A DNA stretch of 64,000 nt from Agathobacter sp. (lineage in GTDB: Bacteria; Bacillota; Clostridia; Lachnospirales; Lachnospiraceae): positions 1 through 64,000 of the forward strand of contig JAFQRZ010000015.1 of NCBI GenBank assembly GCA_017409825.1. Reading direction: 5' to 3'. The notes under the pieces were generated by a model. That model searched no databases. It saw nothing but the letters and a program-made list of their open reading frames with translations, and was not told the origin of the DNA. Shown here piece after piece: positions 51,613 to 59,705 of this stretch. Made by a program: the position numbers and the translations under genes. Each line of letters starts with the position of its first letter. The stretch's first letter is position 1.

Positions 51613-53048
51613 ATGTTTTCGGTATCTGTTTCCATTTGTTCGACGTTGCTGCCATAGATTTTGATGGAGTCGGCAATGTCGTTAATAGAGGACTGGTTCT
51701 TTTCGGAATAATCTGCCATAGTAGAAACGCTGGTTTGAATCATGTCAAAACTACTAGAAAGATTGTTCACGCTGGTATCGTGTTCTTCGATGCTTTCGTA
51801 CAAAGTGGTAAAGCTTGTAAGCAGCTCGTTAAATCCGTGGTTGAGTGAGTCGATGCTTGCCAGAGAAGAATCGACATTTTCTGTGCTTTCGGTCATCTGC
51901 TGACGAGTTTTATACACTTGGGATTCCATATTGGTTACGATTTGTTCTACGAGGTTAGAGCATTTGTTGCTATCTACGGCAAGCTGCTGTACCTTCTCAG
52001 CAACCACTGCAAAACCTGCACCTGCAGCTCCGGCTCTAGCAGCTTCAATAGAGGCATTTAGAGAAAGCATATTGGTACTGGAGGCAATGGATTTTAACTG
52101 TTCTACAACGGCAACGATTTCTTTCATCTGTTCCTGGATTCCGTCGAATACTTCATTGGTAGCATAAGCAGAATCCTTGATAGAAAGAATCTGAGTAGAC
52201 ATAGTGCTGATGTTGCTTTCGTTCTCTTTTAATACATATTCAAAATGCTGGATATTTTCCAATAAATCATGAATCTGGTTTCGGCATACCGTGATATGTT
52301 CGAGTGCTTCATCACAGGTGCTCATAGTGTCGCTTACGCTAACGGTAATGTTGCTGGAGTCATCAATCAATTCGCTTGTGCGAAGCTCTACCTGCTGATT
52401 AGCGTTGTTGATGTCGCTGATACGCGTCTGCGTTGTTTCGAAATTTTTATTTAATTCTGTATTGATAATTGCGAGCTGTTCAATTACTTTTTCCATTTCT
52501 TTGGTACGTGCACGACTTTCCAAAATAAAGGAGCGGCCTCGTGCAACAACGAAGGAAAACAGAACACCTGCCAGGTTAAATAAAATGACACACATGATAA
52601 ATTGGCCGATAGGACCAATTTTATGAGGGGCACAGATGCATTGGATTACGAGCAGGATATTTGCTACACCTAACTGAATCTGTGGATACTGTGGGCGAAG
52701 AAAGAGACCAGACATACCCATTGCTGCCAGATATAAAATAAAGTCATCGCCAAAGGAGCTTCCACTGAAAATGGATACGATGGAAATAACTATCAGCAGT
52801 GCAACAGAAACCACAAGGTTTCTCGTGTCGGTAGGAATTTTTACCTTATTCATAACAAAGAGTGCAATACAATACGCAGCGAGGCACAAGCCGATTGCAA
52901 TTGAACCGATAATCTCGCTTGACAGGACATTTTTAATCAAAAATGCTGCTGATACGACTAAGGTAATCGTATTCATAATTTTGTAAATGCTTTCTTTGGT
53001 GATGTTTTTGACGATTTCTGTCATAGAAGCTTTCTTTTTCTCTTTCAT
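51570..53048 (-). CDS. Chemoreceptor-type signalling protein with six-helix membrane domain
   Basis: A 492-residue protein with about six N-terminal membrane helices (residues about 18-170, minimal extracellular loops) instead of the usual two-helix periplasmic sensor, then a coiled-coil methyl-accepting signalling domain whose hairpin tip is [20 protein letters not shown] (near 315) followed by GFAVVAEKVQQLA. It would sense membrane or cytoplasmic conditions and signal to CheA. Starts after GAGGGATATT. Its final codons (VLTMEQEISK) are part of the B3 hairpin. Confidence 0.9.
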   Translation of the reverse strand: MKEKKKASMTEIVKNITKESIYKIMNTITLVVSAAFLIKNVLSSEIIGSIAIGLCLAAYCIALFVMNKVKIPTDTRNLVVSVALLIVISIVSIFSGSSFGDDFILYLAAMGMSGLFLRPQYPQIQLGVANILLVIQCICAPHKIGPIGQFIMCVILFNLAGVLFSFVVARGRSFILESRARTKEMEKVIEQLAIINTELNKNFETTQTRISDINNANQQVELRTSELIDDSSNITVSVSDTMSTCDEALEHITVCRNQIHDLLENIQHFEYVLKENESNISTMSTQILSIKDSAYATNEVFDGIQEQMKEIVAVVEQLKSIASSTNMLSLNASIEAARAGAAGAGFAVVAEKVQQLAVDSNKCSNLVEQIVTNMESQVYKTRQQMTESTENVDSSLASIDSLNHGFNELLTSFTTLYESIEEHDTSVNNLSSSFDMIQTSVSTMADYSEKNQSSINDIADSIKIYGSNVEQMETDTENIRQLVLTMEQEISK

Positions 53049-53143
53049 ATAATATCCCTCATTTGTGAAATTTTTCTTAAATCTAGGGTACTACAAACCC
53101 AAAGAAAACACAAGATGATATAATAAAATGTGAGGTGAAATTT

Positions 53144-54439
53144 ATGACAAATACATATTTAGAGTTATTGACATATTTTATTGTATATTCATTTCTCGGT
53201 TGGGGAATTGAGGTGGCGATTATTGCAATCAAAGATAAAAGATTTCGAAATCGCGGCTTTGTGAATCTGCCATTCTGTATCATGTATGGTGCGATGATGG
53301 ATGTTTTGATTGTGCTTTGGCCGAATCTAACCAACCATCCAGTGTTCAAATTTATTGCTGCCTTTGTTGTTTTTGTGACAATTCAGGCTATTGCAGAATA
53401 CATATCAACAAGAATTTGCAAGCGAATGCTTTTGAAATATGAGGATATTACACCATATAATGGACAGTGGATGAATCTGGTTGTGGCGGTGTTGTTTGGC
53501 ATTGGTTTGTGGGGAATCATGGAATTGGTGCACCCATTTAACTATATGCTGGTACAGCTTCTTCCAGGAATTGTGCTAAAAATTTTCTGCGGAATCGTTG
53601 GCGGCGTAATATTTTTGGATTTTCTGCTTACACTTTATATTATGTATAAGAATCGTGGAAATCGAAAAGTAAGTGAATACCAGCAGATGCAGCAGGAGTA
53701 CCAAAGCAATCTAAATAGCCGTATCTATGAGAGAATCTGGAATCGTTTGGACAAAGCTTATCCAAATATTGAAGATGAGCCGGAGGTAGAAGAAAAGTAT
53801 GTATTTGCCAAAGGGATTTGTTTGGACAAAATCATTTGGGTGTTTCTCGTGTCGGCGTTGTTAGGTGATTTTATCGAAACCATTTACTGTTGGGCGGTAG
53901 GCGGTACATGGATGAGTCGTTCCAGTGTATTGTATGGACCATTTAGTATTGTGTGGGGCATTGGTGCGGTAGTGTTGACGATTGTATTGTCCAAGTTTGC
54001 AGAAAAACCAGACCGATATATTTTCTTGATTGGTGCCTTAATTGGCGGGGTATACGAATATGGCTGCAGTCTTTTTACGGAAATATTCTTGGGAACGGTA
54101 TTCTGGGATTATAGCTGGATGCCATTTAATATCGGAGGACGAACCAATTTGCTTTATATGGGATTCTGGGGAATCCTTTCTGTGGTTTGGATTAAGTTGA
54201 TTTATCCAAAGATGAGTTATTTCATTGAGAAGCTTCCAGCTTTGCAAGGAAAGGTGATTACCTGGGTGTTGGTCGTATTTATGATTTGTAATGCTTTCAT
54301 TTCTGCGATGGCTATGGTAAGATATACGCAAAGACAGGAAGGTGTTGAAGCGGAAAATGCGATGGAGATTTTCCTGGATGCCAATTATGAAGATGCATTG
54401 ATTGAGAAGGTGTGGCCGAATATGGTGATTACCAAATAA
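53144..54439 (+). CDS. CmpB-like (ABC transporter type IV, PF06541) membrane protein, duplicated domain
   Basis: A 431-residue integral membrane protein with two copies of the domain: YFIVYSFLGWGIEVA and NRGFVNLPFCIMYGAMMDV in the first half, FLVSALLGDFIETIYCWAVG and SRSSVLYGPFSIVWGIGAV in the second. The ATG 53144 follows GAGGTGAAATTT. A hydrophilic linker (about 175-230) separates the halves. The function of the family is unproven despite the transporter label. The small gene at 54460 follows after 20 bases and is probably co-transcribed. Confidence 0.82.
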   Translation: MTNTYLELLTYFIVYSFLGWGIEVAIIAIKDKRFRNRGFVNLPFCIMYGAMMDVLIVLWPNLTNHPVFKFIAAFVVFVTIQAIAEYISTRICKRMLLKYEDITPYNGQWMNLVVAVLFGIGLWGIMELVHPFNYMLVQLLPGIVLKIFCGIVGGVIFLDFLLTLYIMYKNRGNRKVSEYQQMQQEYQSNLNSRIYERIWNRLDKAYPNIEDEPEVEEKYVFAKGICLDKIIWVFLVSALLGDFIETIYCWAVGGTWMSRSSVLYGPFSIVWGIGAVVLTIVLSKFAEKPDRYIFLIGALIGGVYEYGCSLFTEIFLGTVFWDYSWMPFNIGGRTNLLYMGFWGILSVVWIKLIYPKMSYFIEKLPALQGKVITWVLVVFMICNAFISAMAMVRYTQRQEGVEAENAMEIFLDANYEDALIEKVWPNMVITK

Positions 54440-54459
54440 CGGTCGTTTGGAGGTAGTAT

Positions 54460-54705
54460 ATGTCAGAAGAACTAAAGATGACAGTATCTGGTGTCGTTCC
54501 AAAGGATGGACGAAAAAGTATCTATGTGGTATTTGAAGATGGAAAAAGAAAAGCAGAAGGCTATGTGCCGGATTGCGTCATTACTTCCAATGAAGGATTT
54601 GAGGAAGACGAAGTTAAGATGCTTGAATTATACATGAAACAGAATCAGGATCAGATTCGTGAGATTGCGAAGGTAATCAATCCAATCAAAGCACTGATGA
54701 GATAA
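54460..54705 (+). CDS. Small acidic protein, 81 residues
   Basis: Soluble protein starting MSEELKMTVSGVVPKDGRKS, with VYFEDGKRKAEGY-like and helical MLELYMKQNQDQIREIAKVI segments. GGAGGTAGTAT precedes the ATG. It looks like a conserved small cytoplasmic protein of Lachnospiraceae; function unknown. Its stop is 22 bases from the A2 hairpin, which separates it from the convergent protease gene. Confidence 0.7.
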   Translation: MSEELKMTVSGVVPKDGRKSIYVVFEDGKRKAEGYVPDCVITSNEGFEEDEVKMLELYMKQNQDQIREIAKVINPIKALMR

Positions 54706-54711
54706 CGTATA

Positions 54712-54790
54712 AAAAGGAATATTCATAAAAAGGAATATAATGGGAAGCCTTATGCCAATACAGCGACCATTATATTCCTTTTTACATATA
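54712..54790 (-). repeat. Family-A hairpin at the protease gene 3' end (A2)
   Basis: Perfect 17-bp arms AAAAAGGAATATAATGG (54727-54743) and CCATTATATTCCTTTTT (54767-54783) hold the 23-base family-A loop (54744-54766), identical to that of A1. The right arm overlaps the stop codon of the minus-strand protease gene. An extra partial copy of the left arm (AAAAAGGAATATTC) precedes it at about 54711. Confidence 0.85.
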
Positions 54791-56410
54791 GTGGATTTTA
54801 TATTTAAATACAATTTCAAAATAGTTAAGAATTTCGCTTAGGGGTACGGCAACCGTTTCTCTGTAGCCATCGTATTCCGTATAGCCACGAATCATTCCGA
54901 CAAGTCTGCCATAACCATCAAAGAGTGCGGAGCCAGAGGAACCCGCGACAGGGGTCATGGAGATGATGGTCTCGTTTAAATCTTTATAGTGGTTCCAGTC
55001 ACGAACCGCTTCTTTTTCAATGATATGTCCAGTGCTGGTCTGCCAGATTTTTCCTTTATTATCAATACAATTATATCCAATAGTGATGCCACAATTGTCC
55101 GCAAGGCTATCCCAATAGCGCTTGTTGATATGCACCGTGCGAAGCTTGCGTATATATTCGCGTGCGAGAGAGACATTACTCCCCTTGTCATCAATCGGAA
55201 TACGGATAAAGGCAATGTCCCGCTCTGGAGATGCAGCGACGACAGCACCGTTACAGGAAAGTGCATCAAAAAAGGTCACATCTACGGTAAGATCTTTACT
55301 TATGACATGCTCATTCGTGGCAATAGTAACGAATGCATCATTTATTTCGATGATGAAGCCACTGCCAAAGGTGGATAAAGCATCATTCTCGATATTTACG
55401 ATACATGGCAGCATAATATTTTGGATAAATTCAATGTTTTCGGTGTCGTAGTATCCGCTGTCATACGGGTTTTTCGCACCAATAATTGCATTGGTAGTCA
55501 AATTGATTGCGTGCGAGTTTAAAAGCTCTTGTAGGGCATCCTGCGAGCTCACATGGACATTTGCGGTTTTTGTTGCAGTTAATCCATAATCATCTGTAGC
55601 AGAAAAGCTTACGGGATAAGTGCCAGCAGTTGATGGTTTTAACTGCGAGGTATCGATTTCGATATCATCAACGTCCATATCGTCTGTAATAAAATCCCAC
55701 ACATCAATGTATTCGCTAAAGTCTATTTGTTCGCCAAAGGCGACGTAGAAATCATTTGGAATCTCTAGAACGGGTGGTTCTTCAACCTTTAGATTAAGTG
55801 TGATTTCGCTTGTGTTATGGAAGATATCGCTCACACTAATCGTCAGTGTATAAATGCCACCATAAGCAAACTGGAATTCCTCGGCCTCCATAGGAATGCC
55901 TTTGCGATAGGCTTCGCGCATATCGATGGTTTCTTCCTCAGGTAAACCGGTATAGAATTTTGTAGAAGAAATTTTGGTGAATTTCATACTTTCGATATCA
56001 CTATAGTCCTTCACATTTAATCCGAGACTTTTGACAGAAATGGTTTCGCCTGGCACGATAGTTTTATTTTTGACATCACAGCTTACGACAGGTGCAGTAG
56101 AATCTGTGACATTTACATACGAAGTTAATTTCTGAAACCCATGGTAGATGTATACGGGGTAGCGTCCGACTTTAGTGTGTTTTACAGCGGAAGCATCAAC
56201 ATGAGAGAGTGGGACGCACCAACGTGCTCCATCCAAATAGTAGTCGGGTTTGGTGGAGGCTTGGGTCCCGATTTCCAAGTGGCTCTCTTTAATAGAAAGC
56301 TCTACTTTGAAAAATGGTGACTTCAGAAAGAAAATAAGACCGATGCCAAGCAGGGTAAGCATTCCTATAATGGCAAGGAATAGTTGGAATTTCTTCTTTG
56401 TTTTTGGCAT
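54782..56410 (-). CDS. Membrane-anchored trypsin-like serine protease with immunoglobulin-like region
   Basis: A 542-residue exported protein. The N-terminal anchor LFLAIIGMLTLLGIGLIFFL (about 10-29) follows a lysine-rich start. Residues about 30-290 are beta-rich, with cadherin/Ig-like phrasing (VTDSTAPVVSC; YPVSFSATDDYGLTATKTA). A C-terminal trypsin-like domain has His in TIATNEHVIS (about 374-383), Asp in PERDIAFIRI (about 405-414) and Ser in AGSSGSALFDGYGRLVGM (about 497-514). This is a DegP/HtrA-like triad without a PDZ domain. It may process surface proteins. It starts after AAAGGAGGATACC. A giant palindrome lies upstream. Confidence 0.87.
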   Translation of the reverse strand: MPKTKKKFQLFLAIIGMLTLLGIGLIFFLKSPFFKVELSIKESHLEIGTQASTKPDYYLDGARWCVPLSHVDASAVKHTKVGRYPVYIYHGFQKLTSYVNVTDSTAPVVSCDVKNKTIVPGETISVKSLGLNVKDYSDIESMKFTKISSTKFYTGLPEEETIDMREAYRKGIPMEAEEFQFAYGGIYTLTISVSDIFHNTSEITLNLKVEEPPVLEIPNDFYVAFGEQIDFSEYIDVWDFITDDMDVDDIEIDTSQLKPSTAGTYPVSFSATDDYGLTATKTANVHVSSQDALQELLNSHAINLTTNAIIGAKNPYDSGYYDTENIEFIQNIMLPCIVNIENDALSTFGSGFIIEINDAFVTIATNEHVISKDLTVDVTFFDALSCNGAVVAASPERDIAFIRIPIDDKGSNVSLAREYIRKLRTVHINKRYWDSLADNCGITIGYNCIDNKGKIWQTSTGHIIEKEAVRDWNHYKDLNETIISMTPVAGSSGSALFDGYGRLVGMIRGYTEYDGYRETVAVPLSEILNYFEIVFKYKIHYM

Positions 56411-56477
56411 ACGGTATCCTCCTTTCTAAAATTATCTTATCAAATTATCTACGAAAAGCGATAGTATTTCAAGTCCT

Positions 56478-57066
56478 TTCTTCAATTCGTGAAGTTCATT
56501 TTAAGTAAATTCCGATTTACCGTCGCCTTTTCTTAGAATTCGAAATAAATATGCCGCTGTATCTTCTAGAGAATTTCTCTCGGTTAAGTAAAACGCGTAT
56601 TTTTAAGAAACACACGGCTGGCTTCTATGATTTATTCTGTCTGTCAAAAGTTTTACACTCTGCACCACTTTGTGCGTGTGCATAAAGACACCATTGCGAG
56701 AATTTCGTCGTTTCTCTTATGTGGGCAGGATTATAAAATGTCATGAGCCATGCAAACTGTTCGACGCACCGTTCTTGTGCGGAGTTTTTTGCATGGCTCA
56801 TGTAATATCACCTTTATAAGACTGCCCACATTAGAGAAACAGAAATTTGAGAACGGTGTCTGTTGCACAACGTACAAAGTGGTGCAGAGTGTAAAAGCTA
56901 TGCCAGACAAAAAACTTAAGCCAGCCGTGTGTTTCAAGAAAATAAACGCGTTTCCCTTAAAGGTTCGAAATTCTCTAGAAGATACAGCGACATATTTTAT
57001 TTCAAAAATAACATAAGGCGACGGCAAATCAGAATTTACTTAAAATGAACTTCACGAATTGAAGAA
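56478..57066. repeat. Giant ~590-bp palindromic element (family C, copy 2)
   Basis: Almost the whole stretch is an imperfect inverted repeat. The outermost arms TTCTTCAATTCGTGAAGTTC (56478-56497) match their complement at 57047-57066. Inner paired blocks include TTAAGTAAATTC, CTGTATCTTCTAGAGAATTT, TTTACACTCTGCACCACTTT, and the centre TGAGCCATGCAAA / TTTGCATGGCTCA with GCACCGTTCTTGTGC near 56765-56780. A second copy is cut by the window start. It fills the region between the divergent protease and EIIC-like genes. No protein frame is credible. Confidence 0.88.
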
Positions 57067-57154
57067 GTTCTGTATAACTTTTGCAATTTTGAAAAATAGG
57101 TGTATAATAAATGCAAAATTTCGTGAATAGGTAATACGACTATGAAAGCGAGGG

Positions 57155-58228
57155 ATGTCTTTGAAAAACATTAAGAAATTAGCAAACGAAATTTTTATTG
57201 AAGGCTTAAGTGGCATGGCGACAGGTTTGTTTGCTACGCTGATTATCGGCACCATTATTCAGCAGATTGGAACATTGATTCCGGGGACGATTGGAGAGAT
57301 GCTGTACATAATCGGAAAAGTGGCAGCAAGTGTAACGGGTGTTGGTATTGGTTGCGGTGTTGCAGTTCGTTTTAAAGAAAGCCCATTGGTAATTATGTCG
57401 GCCGCTACTTGTGGTATGATGGGCGCTTTTGCAAGCAAGATTTTAACAGGGACAGTTTTAGTAGATGGAAATATTGTTTACGCAGGACCAGGAGAGCCAT
57501 TAGGTGCGTTCATTGCTGCTTTAGCAGGTATTTATGTGGGACGTCTTGTGTCTGGAAAAACCAAGGTAGACATTATTATTACTCCTTTGCTTAGTATTTT
57601 GGCTGGTTCGGCAGTTGGTCTTTTGTTAGGACCACCGATTTCGAATTTTATGACCTTAATTGGGGAGTTGATTAATGTAAGTACCCAGCAACAGCCACTC
57701 CTGATGGGTATTTTGGTTTCTGTGATTATGGGAATTACCCTCACATTGCCAATTAGTTCTGCCGCATTGGGAATCATTTTGAATCTTTCTGGATTGGCAG
57801 CAGGTGCAGCTACGGTAGGTTGTTGTGCAAACATGGTTGGCTTTGCGGTTGCAAGCTATCGTGAGAACAAAGTAAATGGTCTTTTGGCACAGGGCTTGGG
57901 GACAAGCATGCTGCAGATTGGCAATATTGTAAAGAAACCGATTATATGGCTTCCAGCAATTATCACGAGTGCAATTTTGGGACCAGTCTCCACCATGTTG
58001 TTCCATATGACGAATAATGCGACTGGTTCTGGTATGGGAACGGCAGGTCTTGTGGGACAAATCACCACATTCCAGACTATGACAGCAGAAGGTGGCGATC
58101 CAATGACAGTCATGATAAAAATGCTTGTGATTCAAATCGTTCTTCCTGCAGTTCTTTCCTTGAGCATCTCCGAATTTATGCGCAAGAAGGGTTGGATTAA
58201 AGAGGGCGACATGAAACTTAATGTATAG
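57155..58228 (+). CDS. PTS EIIC-like membrane protein (EIIC_2 family)
   Basis: A 357-residue membrane protein with about nine helices. FIEGLSGMATGLFATLIIG (near 13), GKTKVDIIITPLLSILAGSAVG (near 135) and TLPISSAALGIILNLSGLAAG (near 192) match the family annotated as PTS sugar transporter EIIC (PF13303). No EIIA or EIIB genes are adjacent, so it may be an orphan transporter of unknown substrate. CGAGGG lies before ATG 57155. A -10-like TATAAT near 57104 with TTGCAA 16 bases upstream fits as promoter. Conserved-loop terminator follows. Confidence 0.82.
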   Translation: MSLKNIKKLANEIFIEGLSGMATGLFATLIIGTIIQQIGTLIPGTIGEMLYIIGKVAASVTGVGIGCGVAVRFKESPLVIMSAATCGMMGAFASKILTGTVLVDGNIVYAGPGEPLGAFIAALAGIYVGRLVSGKTKVDIIITPLLSILAGSAVGLLLGPPISNFMTLIGELINVSTQQQPLLMGILVSVIMGITLTLPISSAALGIILNLSGLAAGAATVGCCANMVGFAVASYRENKVNGLLAQGLGTSMLQIGNIVKKPIIWLPAIITSAILGPVSTMLFHMTNNATGSGMGTAGLVGQITTFQTMTAEGGDPMTVMIKMLVIQIVLPAVLSLSISEFMRKKGWIKEGDMKLNV

Positions 58229-58238
58229 AACAAAAACT

Positions 58239-58277
58239 GGGCGTTGCAAATATCCATTTGCAGACGCCCCCATTTTT
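58239..58277 (+). terminator. Terminator with conserved loop (family D, second copy)
   Basis: GGGCGTTGCAAATATCCATT to TGCAGACGCCC (58239-58269) followed by CCCATTTTTTG. The upper stem and tetraloop CAAAT-ATCC-ATTTG match the terminator at 288-322. Confidence 0.88.
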
Positions 58278-58383
58278 TGTTCAAAAAATGTTCACAGATT
58301 GTTTTAAAACAGCTTGTTGACATTCCTATTTGGCTATGCTAATCTGTCACGGATTGGTTTTTTCTAATTAAGGGAGGAAAAAA

Positions 58384-59220
58384 ATGATTCGAATTTTATT
58401 AGACTCATCCGCAGATTTTTCTGCAGAAGAAGTAAAAACACGTAACATGGAACTCGTTCCAATCAACATTACTATGAATGGTACAAACTATCATGATGGT
58501 GTGGATATTACCAAAGATGAATTCTATGACTTATTAGTATCAAGCGAAGAATTCCCAATGACAGCCCAGCCATCACCACAGGATTTTTTAGATATTTTTG
58601 AAGATGCGAAAGAAAAAGGCGACCAGCTTATTTATCTTTCTCTTTCTTCTGCGCTCAGCGGAACATTCCAGAGTGCAACATTAGCGAAAAATATGGCAGA
58701 ATACGATGAGATTTATCTGGTTGATACCTTATCTGCAACGCGTGCGATTCGTTTGATGGCAGAATATGCCTGCAAATTGCGTGAAGAAGGAAAAGATGCT
58801 GCAACAATTGCAGCAGAATTAGAAGAATTTAAATCTCGCGTTGTAATTTTGGCAGCAGTAGATACGTTGGAATACTTGCAGAAGGGAGGCCGTTTAAGTA
58901 AGGCGGCAGCAGCAGTAGGAGAACTCGCGAACTTAAAACCAATCATTACAGTGACACAGGAAGGTAAAATCGGCGTTCCGGGAAAAGCACTTGGACGTAA
59001 CAAGGCGCTTTCAACTATCGTAAAAATGGTTACAGAACATGAAATTGATACGACATTCCCTATCTACTCTTTATACGCAGTAGGGGAAGAGAACACCGAA
59101 AAACTCGAAGAGAAGCTCGGTAAAGAAGGCGTTCGTGTTACAAAACGTCTCCAGATTGGCTCAACCATTGGATGCCACGTAGGACCAGGTGCCTACGGAG
59201 TTATTTTCGTAACAAAATAA
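58384..59220 (+). CDS. DegV family fatty-acid-binding protein
   Basis: A 278-residue DegV protein, usual length. The N-terminus IRILLDSSADFSAEE, then FPMTAQPSPQDFLDIF (about 59-74), ISLSSALSGTFQSA-type YLSLSSALSGTFQSATLA (about 83-100), and LEYLQKGGRLSKAAAAVG (about 162-179) are diagnostic. Members bind a fatty acid and can present it to the FakA kinase. GGGAGGAAAAAA precedes the ATG; the promoter TTGACATTC (58317) with 17 bases and TATGCTAAT fits. The family-B hairpin B4 follows. Confidence 0.94.
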   Translation: MIRILLDSSADFSAEEVKTRNMELVPINITMNGTNYHDGVDITKDEFYDLLVSSEEFPMTAQPSPQDFLDIFEDAKEKGDQLIYLSLSSALSGTFQSATLAKNMAEYDEIYLVDTLSATRAIRLMAEYACKLREEGKDAATIAAELEEFKSRVVILAAVDTLEYLQKGGRLSKAAAAVGELANLKPIITVTQEGKIGVPGKALGRNKALSTIVKMVTEHEIDTTFPIYSLYAVGEENTEKLEEKLGKEGVRVTKRLQIGSTIGCHVGPGAYGVIFVTK

Positions 59221-59245
59221 AGAATTTAAACAATAAGTTAGTTTT

Positions 59246-59414
59246 TCTAAATACTACGAAAAGTGGCTTATATATATTTAAAGTATGGACACGACTTTCG
59301 CTCATAGCGTCCTCGTTGCGTTACTAAATTCGTGCTGATTTGATAATCATCACTCATTAAGTAACGACGGGCCGCTAATGGTCCATTTTTAAATATATAT
59401 AAGCCGCTTTTCCT
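59246..59414 (+). repeat. Family-B hairpin after the degV-type gene (B4)
   Basis: The box TCTAAATACTACGAAAAG (59246-59263) is identical to B2 (51096-51113). The arms AAAAGTGGCTTATATATATT and its partner (59390-59413) have one G-U pair. The core has TCGTTGCGTTACTAAATT (59313-59330), TTAAGTAACGACGG (59357-59370) and GCTAATGGTCCA. An inverted copy of the degV tail is not evident; the neighbouring A3 element begins just after. Confidence 0.85.
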
Positions 59415-59434
59415 ATGCAAAGAAATATCCATCG

Positions 59435-59705
59435 ATAGAAATTCAGATGAAGTCTATTACAGCGAAATCCATGTCTAAAATAACTTGTGCATTAAAATTT
59501 AGTTTTATTCGTAAAGTAAGAACATCCCCCTTTATATACATTCATTTAGAAGCCTTACGCCAGTACAGCGATAAATGAATGTATATAAAGGGGGATGTTC
59601 GTATTATTTAGAAAAACTAAATCTTAATGCACTAAATTATTTTATTTGTCATGGATTTCGCTGTGAAGCTCCTGTAAAGACTTCACTTCTGAATTTCCAT
59701 GTTCT
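59435..59705 (-). repeat. Family-A hairpin with inverted copy of the carB tail (A3)
   Basis: Inner perfect 29-bp arms (59520-59548 and 59572-59600) surround the 23-base loop (59549-59571; two substitutions versus A1 and A2). Outside them, 59438-59519 is a diverged inverted copy of the carB 3' end at 59601-59697: GAAATTCAGA, GAAGTCT, ACAGCGAAATCCATG and GTGCATTAA are shared, with a small deletion. The copy includes about 50 coding bases and the stop region. Confidence 0.87.

Noticed and set aside
54460-54790. A2 as an ordinary bidirectional terminator only
   Set aside because: It may terminate, but the 23-base loop identical to that of A1 on a different stem cannot be explained by termination alone.
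32379-59705. Family A and B hairpins as a CRISPR-like array
   Set aside because: The copies are scattered singly at gene ends, not in tandem with regular spacers, and no cas gene is present.
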